Positions 28,901 to 37,533 are shown, counted from the stretch's first letter. The stretch is DNA of 64,000 nt from DATLWN01 sp963764315 (GCA_963764315.1 CAVXSB010000006.1:1-64000); one strand, 5' to 3'. Numbers and translations are program-made. Notes: generated by a model from the sequence alone, not told the origin.

Positions 28901-29863
28901 CTGTTTACGAGCAACGGCCTGCAGAACGGTGAGACCGTCGGCAGCGTCACGGAAACGAGCGCCGGCACAACAACGACGGCAAGTGTGGCCGGCGGTCCGT
29001 ACACGATCACGCCGAGCGCGGCCACGGGCGGCACCTTTAACCTGGGCAACTACAACATCACCTACGCCACGGGCTTGCTGACGGTGAATCCGGCGCCACT
29101 GACGGTGACGGCGAGCAGTGCCAGCAAGAGCTACGGCCAGACGCCGACGCTGACAGCGTTCACGCACAGCGCGCTTCAGAACGGCGAGACCATCGGCAGC
29201 GTCACGGAGACGAGCCCCGGCACGTCGGCGACGGCGAGTGTGGCCGGCGGTCCATACACGATCACGCCGAGCGCGGCCACGGGCGGCACCTTTAATCCGA
29301 GCAACTACACCATCAGCTATGCCACAGGGCAGCTGACGGTGAATCCGGCTTCGCTGACGGTGACGGCGAAGGCTGCTGGCAAGACGTATGACGGGTTGAG
29401 CTACAGTGGCGGCAATGGCGTCGGCTACAGCGGCTTCGTCAACAGTGAAACCTCGTCTGCGTTGGGCGGCACACTGGCCTACAGCGGCAGCTCGCAGGGC
29501 GCGAAGAACGCGGGCAGCTACGTCATCACGCCGAGCGGCCTCACCTCCGGCAATTACACCATCAGCTTCGTGGACGGTACGCTGACCATCCATGCCTTGG
29601 TATCCAGTTCTTCGGGCGGCGGTTCCTCGGGCGGTGGCGTTACGGGTAGCGATGCCTATGTCCTGTCCTTGTTGCAGCCCATGCCGCAGCCGGGCCAGCC
29701 ACTACCGGGCAATACCCCTTCGCAGGGGAAGGGCAAGCCGTCGGGCAATGCGAAGCCTAGTGGCCGGCATATGTTCGTACCGGTCACCACGGTACAGCTC
29801 GGGAGCTCGGCCTCGCTGAATATCGTGCGTGGAGGCGTCCGCCTGCCGTCCGATTCGATATAA
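25895..29863 (+). CDS. TpsA1 exoprotein, C-terminal segment with GLUG and MBG repeats
   Basis: Continuation of TpsA1 in another frame; no independent start is implied and codons near 25945-25988 are out of frame, hiding the expected GGNGGFIETSARTVHIAS. After GIWLIDPVDFTIAAS come GLUG motifs (VGGLVGYN, repeated around 26770-27070), then many MBG-type beta domains (LTVTANNASRLYGAANP, LTYTATAASRTYGAGNP, LTVTASNASKSYGQAP). A 777-base tandem duplication covers 27536-29086. It ends in a Ser/Gly-rich linker and a Pro/Gly/Lys-rich tail. As in other TPS adhesins this would be a long beta-helical rod. tpsB1 follows 10 bases after the stop. Confidence 0.85.
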   Translation: MNAGTVNVGGILDASAPERWQRRLHRDQRAHVHIASNAKITTKAASGPNGIWLIDPVDFTIAASGGDITGAQLATDLTAASVTIQTATGTSTATNLYGSAGTAGDINVNDTVSWGANTLTLKASNNININAPMNATGTAGLALKFGQASTNGGSSTYNVNAPVNLASGTSFSTQLGSTGTTITWTVITTLGAQGDATVAPTTMSLQGVNTGLTGHYVLGADINASGTSSWNAGAGFTPIGSSTNTAFAGVFDGLGHTITGLYINRPSTSNVGLFGVVNGGTVRNVGLVGGSVTGSMRVGGLAGVNSNSSTISNAYASSSVTGYFVAGGLVGYNTGMISNSYATGSVTSAVTGTNTEVGGLVGYNNTGGSISDSYASGRVTGIGAGGLVGQNFGTGISNSYWDITTSGTTSGIGESTNAGGSHAGIDVGLTTAQMKSAASFGGWNMASSGGSSATWRIYEGQSAPLLRRFLTPITVTANNASKTYDGMAYNGSAGVSYSATSNATLLGTVSYSAGTNAGSYTITPSGLYSTSSQGFDVSYATGALTVNKAHLTVTANNASRLYGAANPALTTTVSGFVNGESATTAAGYTGSGSATTTANAATNVGAAVITAGAGTLAANNYDFTQLVNGTLTVNPATLTYTATAASRTYGAGNPAFSGSVSGFVNGETLATATTGSASFTSAATTGSGVGSYAIDGSGLTANNGNYIFAQAAGNATALTVNKAALTVTASNASKSYGQAPTLTLFTSSGLQNGETIGSVTETSAGTATTASVAGGPYTITPSAATGGTFNLGNYNITYATGLLTVNKAHLTVTAGNASRLYGAANPTFTTTVSGFVNGESATTAAGYTGSGSATTTANAATNVGAAVITAGAGTLAANNYDFTQLVNGTLTVNPATLTYTATAASRTYGAGNPAFSGSVSGFVNGETLATATTGSASFTSAATTGSGVGSYAIDGSGLTANNGNYIFAQAAGNATALTVNKAALTVTASNASKSYGQAPTLTLFTSNGLQNGETVGSVTETSAGTTTTASVAGGPYTITPSAATGGTFNLGNYNITYATGLLTVNPAPLTVTASSASKSYGQTPTLTAFTHSALQNGETIGSVTETSPGTSATASVAGGPYTITPSAATGGTFNPSNYTISYATGQLTVNPASLTVTAKAAGKTYDGLSYSGGNGVGYSGFVNSETSSALGGTLAYSGSSQGAKNAGSYVITPSGLTSGNYTISFVDGTLTIHALVSSSSGGGSSGGGVTGSDAYVLSLLQPMPQPGQPLPGNTPSQGKGKPSGNAKPSGRHMFVPVTTVQLGSSASLNIVRGGVRLPSDSI
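27536..29086 (+). repeat. 777-bp tandem duplication inside tpsA1
   Basis: Copy 1 at 27536-28312 and copy 2 at 28313-29086 are nearly identical, with a few substitutions and no indel, encoding 259 residues each (three MBG-type domains). A third, partial and more diverged copy of the SYGQ domain follows to about 29345. It is an unequal-crossover type array that allows length variation of the adhesin. Confidence 0.9.
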
Positions 29864-29873
29864 GGACGGGATC

Positions 29874-31559
29874 ATGATGCGTAAGACGTATGGAGCTATC
29901 ATCAAGGGGATAGGTCTGCTCGCCGTGCCGGGGATGCTGGCGCTGGCGCCGATGGCTGCGCAGGCCGCGACGCCGGGTGCGGGCAATCTGCTGCAGCAGA
30001 CGCAGCCTAAGCCGGCGCCGCAACCGTCGAAATCGAACACGGGCCTGCGCATCGCGCCCCCGAAGGCCGGAGTCTCGGCCTCGAAGCTGAAGTTTGCGGT
30101 GAAGCGCATCGAGATCACGGGCAACACGCTGTTCGCCACGGGCGTGTTGCACGGCCTGGTGTCTTCCGGTGAGGGCAAGCAGCTGACGCTGGGCGAGCTG
30201 GAGCGGCTGGCGGCGAAGATCACGGACTACTACCACGCGCACGGCTACGCGCTCTCCCGGGCGGTGATCCCGGCGCAGACGGTGAAGAACGGGGTGATCC
30301 GTTTCGAGGTCATCGAGGCGCATTACGGCAAGATCAACCTGAACAACCACAGTCCGGTGCACGACAGGCTGCTGAGCTCGACGCTGGCGCCGCTGCACAG
30401 CGGCCAGGTGATCGGCGATGCGGGCCTGAACCGGGCGCTGCTGCTGCTCTCCGATATCCCGGGCGTGATTCCGGATGCCTCGCTGAGCCCGGGCTCTCAG
30501 GTGGGCACGGCCGATCTGAACGTGGAAGCGAAGGCTGCCCCACGGGTGACGGGTAACATCAGCGCGGACAACTACGGCAACCAGTACACGGGCCGCGGCC
30601 GCATCGGGGCCGGGGTAACCATCAACGATCCGCTGCACCTGGGCGATGCGCTGGATCTGAACATCATGACGGCCGGGCACGGCCTGGATTACGGGCGCGC
30701 GGCCTACGACGTGGTGGTGAACGGTTCGGGCACGCAGCTGGGGGCATCCTACTCGGCACTGCGCTACATCCTGGGCGGCTCGCTCTCCAATCTTCGCGGC
30801 TACGGCACGGCGAACGTGGCCAGCGCCTGGGTACGTCAGCCGCTGATCCGCAGCCTGAAGCTGAACCTGTACGTGAAGGCGCAGTACAACCACAAGCGCC
30901 TGCGCGACCATATCGATGCCTCGAATCTCCGCACCGACCGTCACCTGAACGACGGGCGGTTCAGTGTCTCGGGCGACGTGCGCGATCATCTCCTGGGTAC
31001 GAACGCGGTGAGCACGTGGAACGTGAGCTGGAGTACGGGGAGTCTCGCCTTCGACGATCCCACGGCACTGGCCTCCGATGCGGCGACGGCGAAGACGGCC
31101 GGCCACTTCTCGAAGGGGGACTGGGCGCTGGTGCGCCTGCAATCGATCGATGCGCGCGACTCGCTGTATCTTTCGGCCTCGGGGCAGTGGGCGAACGGGA
31201 ACCTGGACTCGGTGGAGAAGCTGGTGGTCGGCGGCCCTTACGGCCTGCGCGGCTACGACATGGGCGTGCTCTCGGCGGATACGGGTTACCTGACGACGGC
31301 GGAGCTGAGGCACCGCTTCACCGAGCGGGTGCAGGGCAGGCTGTTCGGGGATGCGGAGCACGCGAGCGTGAACGCCAGGCCGTGGTCGACGGGCCGGAAC
31401 GTGTATTCGCTGGGCGACGTCGGCATCGGGCTGGACGTGAACGCGCCGCACCGCTGGCATCTCACGGCCTATCTGGCGAGGCCCGTGGGCACGGTGCCGG
31501 TATCCTTAGCCAACCGCACCACCACGCGTGGCTGGGTGCAGCTCAGCAAGGCATTCTGA
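29874..31559 (+). CDS. TpsB1 outer-membrane transporter (FhaC/ShlB family)
   Basis: 561 residues. Signal peptide (GIGLLAVPGMLALAPMAAQA), Pro-rich linker, POTRA1 (KFAVKRIEITGNTLF ... VIRFEVIEAHYGKI), POTRA2, and a 16-strand-type barrel with the LRGY motif of loop 6 near residue 457 (PYGLRGYDMG). It would export TpsA1 across the outer membrane. Start at 29874 lies 3-4 bases behind AAGGACGGG. From 30312 to 31549 it is nearly identical to tpsB2. Only four residues differ before the last few codons. Confidence 0.94.
   Translation: MMRKTYGAIIKGIGLLAVPGMLALAPMAAQAATPGAGNLLQQTQPKPAPQPSKSNTGLRIAPPKAGVSASKLKFAVKRIEITGNTLFATGVLHGLVSSGEGKQLTLGELERLAAKITDYYHAHGYALSRAVIPAQTVKNGVIRFEVIEAHYGKINLNNHSPVHDRLLSSTLAPLHSGQVIGDAGLNRALLLLSDIPGVIPDASLSPGSQVGTADLNVEAKAAPRVTGNISADNYGNQYTGRGRIGAGVTINDPLHLGDALDLNIMTAGHGLDYGRAAYDVVVNGSGTQLGASYSALRYILGGSLSNLRGYGTANVASAWVRQPLIRSLKLNLYVKAQYNHKRLRDHIDASNLRTDRHLNDGRFSVSGDVRDHLLGTNAVSTWNVSWSTGSLAFDDPTALASDAATAKTAGHFSKGDWALVRLQSIDARDSLYLSASGQWANGNLDSVEKLVVGGPYGLRGYDMGVLSADTGYLTTAELRHRFTERVQGRLFGDAEHASVNARPWSTGRNVYSLGDVGIGLDVNAPHRWHLTAYLARPVGTVPVSLANRTTTRGWVQLSKAF
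30312..31549 (+). repeat. 1238-bp near-identical repeat, copy 1 (with 37959-39196)
   Basis: The 3' part of tpsB1 (POTRA2 and barrel) matches 37959-39196 of tpsB2 without indels at a constant offset of 7647. Sequence on either side is clearly different. This is a signature of gene conversion or a partial duplication, and a direct repeat able to recombine. Confidence 0.92.
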
Positions 31560-31651
31560 GCCGGCTTCGGCTAGCGTAGGGCGCCATGAACTACGACATC
31601 CAGCTGCGTTTTGCCCCCTCCGAGGCCTTCCCTGCCGTGAGTGGATTGTAG

Positions 31652-32494
31652 GTGGCGCACCGGCCCGGCAACGGGGATATCCATCTGCTCTGGGATGAGC
31701 TGAGCGATTTCGGAGCGCCTGCTGGCGAGGCTGCAAGCAAGCATTGTATGCAGCGAATCTGCGATTGGATCAGCGCCGAGAATGCATTTTGGATCGGCGC
31801 GGTTCGTATGGTAAAAGGCACGGGGGCGTGCAGGGATCCGTCATATGGTTGGCGAATCGCGGTAGCGGAACAGTTGAATCCAAGCATGGAAACCCTTCGT
31901 CGTTCCCGTGTAAGTGTGATGGATATGCGATCGAGCGGGCCCAGTATGACCACGCGCGCGATATGCTCCCAGGCGGGAGTTTTCCGGGTCCACAACCTGT
32001 ACAGCATGCATGAGAGCGGCCTGATGGACCTCGATGCCTTCATGAAGACCCCGCATTACGATTATTTCTACAGAAATCCGGACGTATCCGACCGCATCTG
32101 GGTGGCTTTTCCCATCAACGAGGATACGGAGTCCTATTTCTGTTTCGATTCGTATCGTTCATCGCACCGCTTCAGTGCCGAAGACCTGAAGTTGGTGGCC
32201 GAGGTGCTGCGTGGCATCAAATGGTTCCATCGCCAGCTTTTGCTGAGCCACGGCCTTTTCGCCAGCAGTGTGAAGCTGACCAAGAGTGAACGGATGGTGT
32301 TGCAAGGGCTGCTCAGCGGAGCCTCGGAAAAGGAGCTTGCCGTCAGGCTGCATCGTACGCCGGGTACCATTAACCAATACGCCGTAAGGCTGTACCGGAA
32401 ATTTGGCGTGAACAGTAGACCGGCATTGATGGCACTCTGGCTGTCCGGTCTCCCCGCGCCTTTGGAAGACGATCCAATCACTAGTAATTACTAA
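31652..32494 (+). CDS. LuxR-family transcriptional regulator
   Basis: 280 residues. The N-terminal 200 residues form an alpha/beta sensor-like domain resembling autoinducer-binding or GAF-like folds (FWIGAVRM, VAFPINEDTESYFCFDSYRSSHRFS), and the C-terminal 65 are a LuxR-type helix-turn-helix (LTKSERMVLQGLLSGASEKELAVRLHRTPGTINQY). It starts with GTG directly after an in-frame stop; a later ATG at 31748 is an alternative. It lies between the two TPS loci and upstream of tpsA2, suggesting local regulation. No luxI-type synthase is present. Confidence 0.85.
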   Translation: MAHRPGNGDIHLLWDELSDFGAPAGEAASKHCMQRICDWISAENAFWIGAVRMVKGTGACRDPSYGWRIAVAEQLNPSMETLRRSRVSVMDMRSSGPSMTTRAICSQAGVFRVHNLYSMHESGLMDLDAFMKTPHYDYFYRNPDVSDRIWVAFPINEDTESYFCFDSYRSSHRFSAEDLKLVAEVLRGIKWFHRQLLLSHGLFASSVKLTKSERMVLQGLLSGASEKELAVRLHRTPGTINQYAVRLYRKFGVNSRPALMALWLSGLPAPLEDDPITSNY

Positions 32495-32532
32495 CTATTT
32501 TCTTCTTCCTTCATCTGCATGCTTATCACATC

Positions 32533-32548
32533 CAATCAGAATTGATTG
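32533..32548. promoter_or_regulatory. 16-bp inverted repeat upstream of tpsA2
   Basis: CAATCAGAATTGATTG has perfect 6-base arms around a GAAT centre, 78 bases before the tpsA2 start, in an AT-richer stretch. It is a candidate operator for the adjacent LuxR-family regulator; no equivalent was found upstream of tpsA1. Confidence 0.45.
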
Positions 32549-32625
32549 TCTGGTTCATTTCCGTTTCGCTGGCGATTCTTGAGGGATTGAGTCCTCATGG
32601 ACGGGATGTCTTTGGGGAGGCTTAA

Positions 32626-35331
32626 GTGAAAGACTGCGCTGCATTGAGTCGTAACTACCGCGTGATCTGGAACCGCGCGCGCGGCGTGTGGATGGTGGTC
32701 TCCGAGCTGGCGAAGGGTCTGGGCAAGAGCAACGGCCGGCGCAAACACTCGCTGAGCGGCCTGCTGCTTCTGATCCCGCTCTCGTTATGCTCCTCATTGG
32801 CCATGGCCGCACCCACGGGTGGGCAGGTCACCGCAGGTTCCGGCACGATCTCCCAGTCGGGCACGACCACGACGATCAACCAGTCTAGCCAGAACCTCTC
32901 TCTCTCCTGGAAGAGCTTCAATGTCGGTTCTTCCGAGACGGTGAACTTCGCCCAGCCGAACAGTTCGGCGCTGGCGGTGAACCGCATCTACGATACCAAC
33001 GGCAGCCAGATCATGGGGCACCTGAATGCCAACGGTCAGGTCTACCTGATCAACCCGAACGGTATCCTGTTCGGCAGCAGCGCGCAGGTGAACGTGGGCG
33101 GCCTCGTCGCTTCCACCCTGGATACCACCGACAACAGCACCTTCGCGGGCTCCGGTACGGGCAGCATCGTCAACGAGGGCACGATCAACGCGGCCAAATA
33201 TGTGGCTCTCTTGGGCAAGTCGGTGACGAACAGCGGCGTCATCACCGCAAAGCTCGGTACCGTCGCCCTGGGTTCCGGCAATCAGGTGAGCCTGACGTTC
33301 TCCGGCAGCAGCCTCGTCAAACTGCAAATCGATCAGAGCGTGCTCAACAGCCTAGTGGCGAACCACGGCCTTATTAAAACCAATGGCGGCATGGTGATCC
33401 TGGGCGCGGGAGCGAAAGACAGCTTGTTGGCGAGCGTGGTGAACAACACGGGCGTGATCGAAGCGGGTGGCATCCGCACCGACGGCGGCACCGTGCGCCT
33501 GGTGGCGGCAGGTGGTAATACCACCAACAGCGGCTCGATCGATGTAAGCGGCGAGCATGGCGGGAATATCCAGCTGCTCTCCGACAAGGATGTGAAGGTG
33601 ACCGGTGGCACGCTCGACGCGTCAGGCACGATGGCCGGCGGCGCGATTCGTGTCGGTGGTGGCGTGCAGGGCGGGGAAGGTCTCACCATCGCCAAGCGCG
33701 CCTATGTGGCTGACGGCGCGGTGCTGAATGCCGATGCTAGCGGCAATGGGCAGGGCGGTAGCATCGCCGTGTATTCGCAGAACAACACTGTCGTGGCCGG
33801 CACGCTGCAGGCTCGCGGTGGCCTGCTGGGCGGCGACGGTGGATTCATTGAAACGTCCAGTCATGGTGGCTTGAACATCGTCGATGCGCCGCAAGTGGAT
33901 GCGCGTGCCGCTGGCGGCCTGGGCGGCGAATGGCTGATCGATCCGAACAACATCACCATCGTCAGCGGTAGTAGCAGTACCAACATCAACGCCGCCAACC
34001 CGTTTCAGTCTTCCAACGACAGCGCGAGTCTTGGCGTAAACCTGATCACGAGTGCGCTGAGCGGTGGCGCCAACGTCACGGTTACCACAGAGACTGGCGG
34101 CACCAACGCCCAGGCCGGCGATATCACGCTTGCCACCAACCTCGACTTCAACAACACCGGCACCAATACGCTGACATTCGATGCCGCGCACGACATCATC
34201 ATCAACAATCAGGTCTACGATTCGATACCGGGTGTCGACGTACTCAACCTCAAGCTGACTGCCGGCAACAACATTAGCCTGGGGGGCAATCTGAGCCTTG
34301 GTACCGGCACGGCTAATCTGGTGGCGGGCGGCGCCATCAGCCAGACCGCGGGCGTGATCACGGCAGCCACGCTCACCGGCTCCTCGGCGGGAAGTACGGC
34401 GCTGGGTGGTGCCAACCTGATCGGTACGCTGAGCAACTTCAGCGCCGCAGGATTGAGCCTGACCAACGCGCAGGCGTTGACCGTGGCCGGCATCGTCAAC
34501 GGTGGTGCCAATGCCTCGCTCACCACCACGGCGGGTAACCTGACCCTCAATGGCGCGCTGTCAGGTACTGCGACCTCGCTGACCTCGGCTGGAGCCATCA
34601 GTCAGGGTGGTGCCGGGGTGGTGAATGCCACGACGCTCACCGGGTCCTCGGCGGGAAGTACGGCGCTGGGTGGTGCCAACCTGATCGGTACGCTGGGCAC
34701 CTTCAGCGCCGCAGGATTGAGCCTGACCAATGCGCAGGCGCTGACCGTGGCCGGCATCGTCAACGGTGGTGCCAATGCCTCGCTCACCACCACGGCGGGT
34801 AACCTGACCCTCAATGGCGCGCTGTCAGGTACTGCGACCTCGCTGACCTCGGCTGGAGCCATCAGTCAGGGTGGTGCCGGGGTGGTGAATGCCACGACGC
34901 TCACCGGGTCCTCGGCGGGAAGTACGGCGCTGGGTGGCGCCAACCTGATCGGTACGCTGAGCACCTTCAGCGCCGCAGGATTGAGCCTGACCAATGCGCA
35001 GGCGCTGACCGTGGCCGGCATCGTCAACGGTGGTGCCAATGCCTCGCTCACCACCACGGCGGGTAACCTGACCATCAATGGCGCGCTGTCAGGTACTGCG
35101 ACCTCGCTGACCTCGGCTGGAGCCATCAGTCAGGGTGGTGCCGGGGTGGTGAATGCCACGACGCTCACCGGCTCCTCGGTGGGAAATACCGCGCTGGGTG
35201 GTGCCAACCTGATCGGCACGCTGGGCGCTTTCCAGGCGGCAAACTTCACTCTGGTCGATGCGCAGGCGCTGACGGTGAACGGCCCGGTGACGACCACGAG
35301 CGGCTCCGGGGAACATCGGCTTGACCGTTAA
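32626..35331 (+). CDS. TpsA2 two-partner secretion exoprotein, segment 1
   Basis: 901 codons from a GTG start behind GGGGAGG. The extended signal peptide (YRVIWNRARGVWMVVSELAKG), AMA cleavage site and TPS domain (NPNGILFGSSAQVNVGG) closely match TpsA1; then GGDGGFIETSSHGG and GGEWLIDPNNITIV, and a 264-base repeat array. The frame breaks at GGGG 35308-35311: removing one G gives GSGNIGLTVNTGAL and continues in segment 2. All three segments together make about 1635 residues and end at 37533. The broken frame prevents full-length product unless it is a sequencing error or is bypassed. Confidence 0.87.
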   Translation: MKDCAALSRNYRVIWNRARGVWMVVSELAKGLGKSNGRRKHSLSGLLLLIPLSLCSSLAMAAPTGGQVTAGSGTISQSGTTTTINQSSQNLSLSWKSFNVGSSETVNFAQPNSSALAVNRIYDTNGSQIMGHLNANGQVYLINPNGILFGSSAQVNVGGLVASTLDTTDNSTFAGSGTGSIVNEGTINAAKYVALLGKSVTNSGVITAKLGTVALGSGNQVSLTFSGSSLVKLQIDQSVLNSLVANHGLIKTNGGMVILGAGAKDSLLASVVNNTGVIEAGGIRTDGGTVRLVAAGGNTTNSGSIDVSGEHGGNIQLLSDKDVKVTGGTLDASGTMAGGAIRVGGGVQGGEGLTIAKRAYVADGAVLNADASGNGQGGSIAVYSQNNTVVAGTLQARGGLLGGDGGFIETSSHGGLNIVDAPQVDARAAGGLGGEWLIDPNNITIVSGSSSTNINAANPFQSSNDSASLGVNLITSALSGGANVTVTTETGGTNAQAGDITLATNLDFNNTGTNTLTFDAAHDIIINNQVYDSIPGVDVLNLKLTAGNNISLGGNLSLGTGTANLVAGGAISQTAGVITAATLTGSSAGSTALGGANLIGTLSNFSAAGLSLTNAQALTVAGIVNGGANASLTTTAGNLTLNGALSGTATSLTSAGAISQGGAGVVNATTLTGSSAGSTALGGANLIGTLGTFSAAGLSLTNAQALTVAGIVNGGANASLTTTAGNLTLNGALSGTATSLTSAGAISQGGAGVVNATTLTGSSAGSTALGGANLIGTLSTFSAAGLSLTNAQALTVAGIVNGGANASLTTTAGNLTINGALSGTATSLTSAGAISQGGAGVVNATTLTGSSVGNTALGGANLIGTLGAFQAANFTLVDAQALTVNGPVTTTSGSGEHRLDR
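34370..35220 (+). repeat. 264-bp tandem repeat array inside tpsA2
   Basis: The motif starting TTCAGCGCCGCAGGATTGAG recurs at 34438, 34702 and 34966, exactly 264 bases (88 codons) apart, with a fourth diverged unit after. The repeats encode ...LTGSSAGSTALGGANLIGTL... units and differ by only a few bases, a sign of recent expansion. Confidence 0.9.
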
Positions 35332-36706
35332 CACCGGTGCGCTCACGTTAGGCACGGATCTCACTGGCGGTGTGATTGCACTGAACGCTGCCTCCGCACT
35401 GGACCTGACCAACAATGTGACGGCCACCAGCTTGCAGCTCACCTCTGGCAGTGACATCGGCCAGAGCGGTGGTGTGCTTCAGGTGTCCGGCACCACGGCG
35501 ATCAGCTCGGGGGGGGCGGTCACGCTGACCAACGGCAGCAACAGTTTCGGCGGTGCCGTGAGCCTGGGAGGCGCCGGTGCCACCAACGCAACGCTTGCCA
35601 GCGGTGCCCATCCGATCACCCTGGGCAGCGTCGATATCGGGGGCGCTCTCGATGTGACCTCCAGCGGTGGCATCACGCTCGGCTCGACCGTCACTACGGT
35701 AGGTGCGCAGAGCTACCACAACGCGGTCACTCTGGGAGCGGACAGTGCCCTGACGAGCTCGGGGGGCGCCACTATCGGGTTCGACTCGACGGTCGACGGT
35801 AGCCATGGCCTCACCGTCAACACGGCGGGCACCACGACCTTTGGTGCGGCCGTGGGCGGCACGCAGTCCTTGACCAGTCTCGCCACCGATGCCGGTGGCA
35901 GCACCTCCTTGAGCGGCAACGTGACCACTTCAGGCGCGCAGACCTACGGTGACGGACTGATCCTGGGTTCGGATGTCACGCTGACGAGCACCGGCGGTGG
36001 GGCGATTGGCCTATTGTCGACGGTCGACGGCGCGCATGCGCTGGCGGTCAATACCGCCGGTGCAACCACCTTTGGTGGTGCGGTAGGTGGCAGCACGGCG
36101 CTGGCTTCGCTGACCACCGATGCCAGCGGATTCACGACGCTCGGCAGTGATGTCAGTACCAGTGGCGCGCAGACTTACAACGACGCCGTCACCCTCGCTG
36201 GCAACAGTACGCTGACCAGCTCGGGCAACGGCGCGATCAGCCTGGTTTCGACGCTCGACGGCGCGCACAGGCTGGTCGTCAGCACGGGTGGTGCGTTGGC
36301 GCTGACCGGTGTTGTGGGAGGCACGAACCCACTGACTGGCCTGACCACCACCAGCAGTACCTTCTCGAACGGTGGCACGGTCAACATCAGCGGCCCGCTG
36401 TCGGTGACGACCAGCGGCGGTGGCATTGCCCAAGGCGGTGTATTCACGGTCGCCGGTACGTCGAGCTTCAATGCCGGCGCCAATGCGATCACGCTGACCA
36501 ATGCTGGCAATGACTTCAGCGGCGCGGTAAGCCTGATCGGTGGCATCACGCAGATCACCGATGCGAACGCGTTGACTCTGGGCACCCTGAGCAGCGGGGC
36601 GCTGACCGCGATCAGCACCGGTGCATTGAACCTGGGCAGCGGCACGGTGACGGGCAACCTGGTAGCGACCAGCAACGGCGGGGCGGTCAGCCAGGCGGGG
36701 CATTGA
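35321..36706 (+). CDS. TpsA2 exoprotein, segment 2
   Basis: Middle of TpsA2 in the +1 frame, about 460 codons; the apparent ATG-type start (MTVNTGALTLG) is internal. It is a beta-helix-type region with repeats of TSGAQTYNDAVTLAGN and LTTDASG, at DNA level a 231-base array. The frame ends at 36706 after SQAG because GGGG 36697-36700 appears to lack one G; adding it gives a continuous SQAGALNVAGIGNI. The two opposite shifts restore the original frame. Confidence 0.83.
   Translation: MTVNTGALTLGTDLTGGVIALNAASALDLTNNVTATSLQLTSGSDIGQSGGVLQVSGTTAISSGGAVTLTNGSNSFGGAVSLGGAGATNATLASGAHPITLGSVDIGGALDVTSSGGITLGSTVTTVGAQSYHNAVTLGADSALTSSGGATIGFDSTVDGSHGLTVNTAGTTTFGAAVGGTQSLTSLATDAGGSTSLSGNVTTSGAQTYGDGLILGSDVTLTSTGGGAIGLLSTVDGAHALAVNTAGATTFGGAVGGSTALASLTTDASGFTTLGSDVSTSGAQTYNDAVTLAGNSTLTSSGNGAISLVSTLDGAHRLVVSTGGALALTGVVGGTNPLTGLTTTSSTFSNGGTVNISGPLSVTTSGGGIAQGGVFTVAGTSSFNAGANAITLTNAGNDFSGAVSLIGGITQITDANALTLGTLSSGALTAISTGALNLGSGTVTGNLVATSNGGAVSQAGH
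35702..36340 (+). repeat. 231-bp repeat array inside tpsA2
   Basis: The GGxGCGCAG motif is found at 35702, 35933 and 36164, 231 bases (77 codons) apart. The copies are more diverged than the 264-bp array, so this is an older duplication of the adhesin rod. Confidence 0.75.
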
Positions 36707-37533
36707 ACGTGGCCGGGATCGGCAACATCAATGCGGGCAGTGGAACGATCACGCTGACCAATGCCGGCAACGACTTCGGCGGCGCAGTGAGCCTGACTGG
36801 TGGCACCACGCAGATCACGGACATGAACGCGCTGACCCTTGGAACATTGAATACCGGGTCGCTGATCGTAACCAGTGCAGGCAACATGAGTCTCGCTGGC
36901 AATGTGGCCGCTGCGGGCAATGCGACGCTTAACTCCGGCGGTGTCCTTTCGCTGGGCGCATGGAGCGTCACTGGTGTGGGCGTTACCATGAATGGCGTCG
37001 GCATAACGCAGTCCACCGGTTCCACTGTCGACGGCGGCTCAGGCGACATCATGCTGAACGGCGGGGGCGGCGCGATCAATCTGGACGGCAGCCTCGTTAC
37101 GACCAGCAATTCGGTAACGGCGACAACGGTGCATCACGCCACTACCGTGGCCCTCGGCAACATCACCACCGGCGCGTCGGGCACTACGATCCTCGGCATT
37201 GCAGGCGATATCACCGGGGTTGTGACGCAGAATCCCGGCACCTTCATTCATACCGGCACCCTGACGGGCACCAGCCAGATCAACAAACAGCCGACGGGTG
37301 GCGCGACTGGTACGGCGCTTGTCGGCTCTCTGCCCGCGCACGTCCTCACGGTGAGCGCGGCGGACCAATCCATCCTGGCTGCGCATATGTCTAACCCGCC
37401 CGATCTGACAGTTCCGGCTTTCGGTACGCCCGGAATATATCTGGCCGACAAGGCAACTCCGCTGCTGGCAAGAGTCGTTGATGGCGGACTCAATGGCGAT
37501 GCGATCAACGGAAACCGGAAAACAAAACCATGA
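36703..37533 (+). CDS. TpsA2 exoprotein, C-terminal segment
   Basis: Last 276 codons of TpsA2 in the original frame. Begins in NVAGIGNINAGSGTITLTNAGNDFGGAVSL, another beta-helical repeat also seen near 36470-36540, and ends with a unique tail (LPAHVLTVSAADQSILAAHM ... NGNRKTKP) unlike the TpsA1 tail. The stop overlaps the ATG of tpsB2 as ATGA, so translation of the transporter probably depends on translation through this segment. Confidence 0.83.
   Translation: MNVAGIGNINAGSGTITLTNAGNDFGGAVSLTGGTTQITDMNALTLGTLNTGSLIVTSAGNMSLAGNVAAAGNATLNSGGVLSLGAWSVTGVGVTMNGVGITQSTGSTVDGGSGDIMLNGGGGAINLDGSLVTTSNSVTATTVHHATTVALGNITTGASGTTILGIAGDITGVVTQNPGTFIHTGTLTGTSQINKQPTGGATGTALVGSLPAHVLTVSAADQSILAAHMSNPPDLTVPAFGTPGIYLADKATPLLARVVDGGLNGDAINGNRKTKP

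Noticed and set aside
26528..29593. 1021-codon minus-strand frame opposite tpsA1
   Set aside because: Repeats of Ala/Arg/Gly and His mirror the tpsA1 tandem repeats; no domain, no ribosome-binding site of note.
31586..31651. 21-codon frame between tpsB1 and the LuxR gene (MNYDIQLRFAPSEAF...)
   Set aside because: Too short, weak start context; may be a remnant or leader, but nothing supports coding.
34370..36340. Regular repeats considered as a CRISPR array
   Set aside because: Units are 264 and 231 bases, in frame with a protein, with no spacers and no cas genes.
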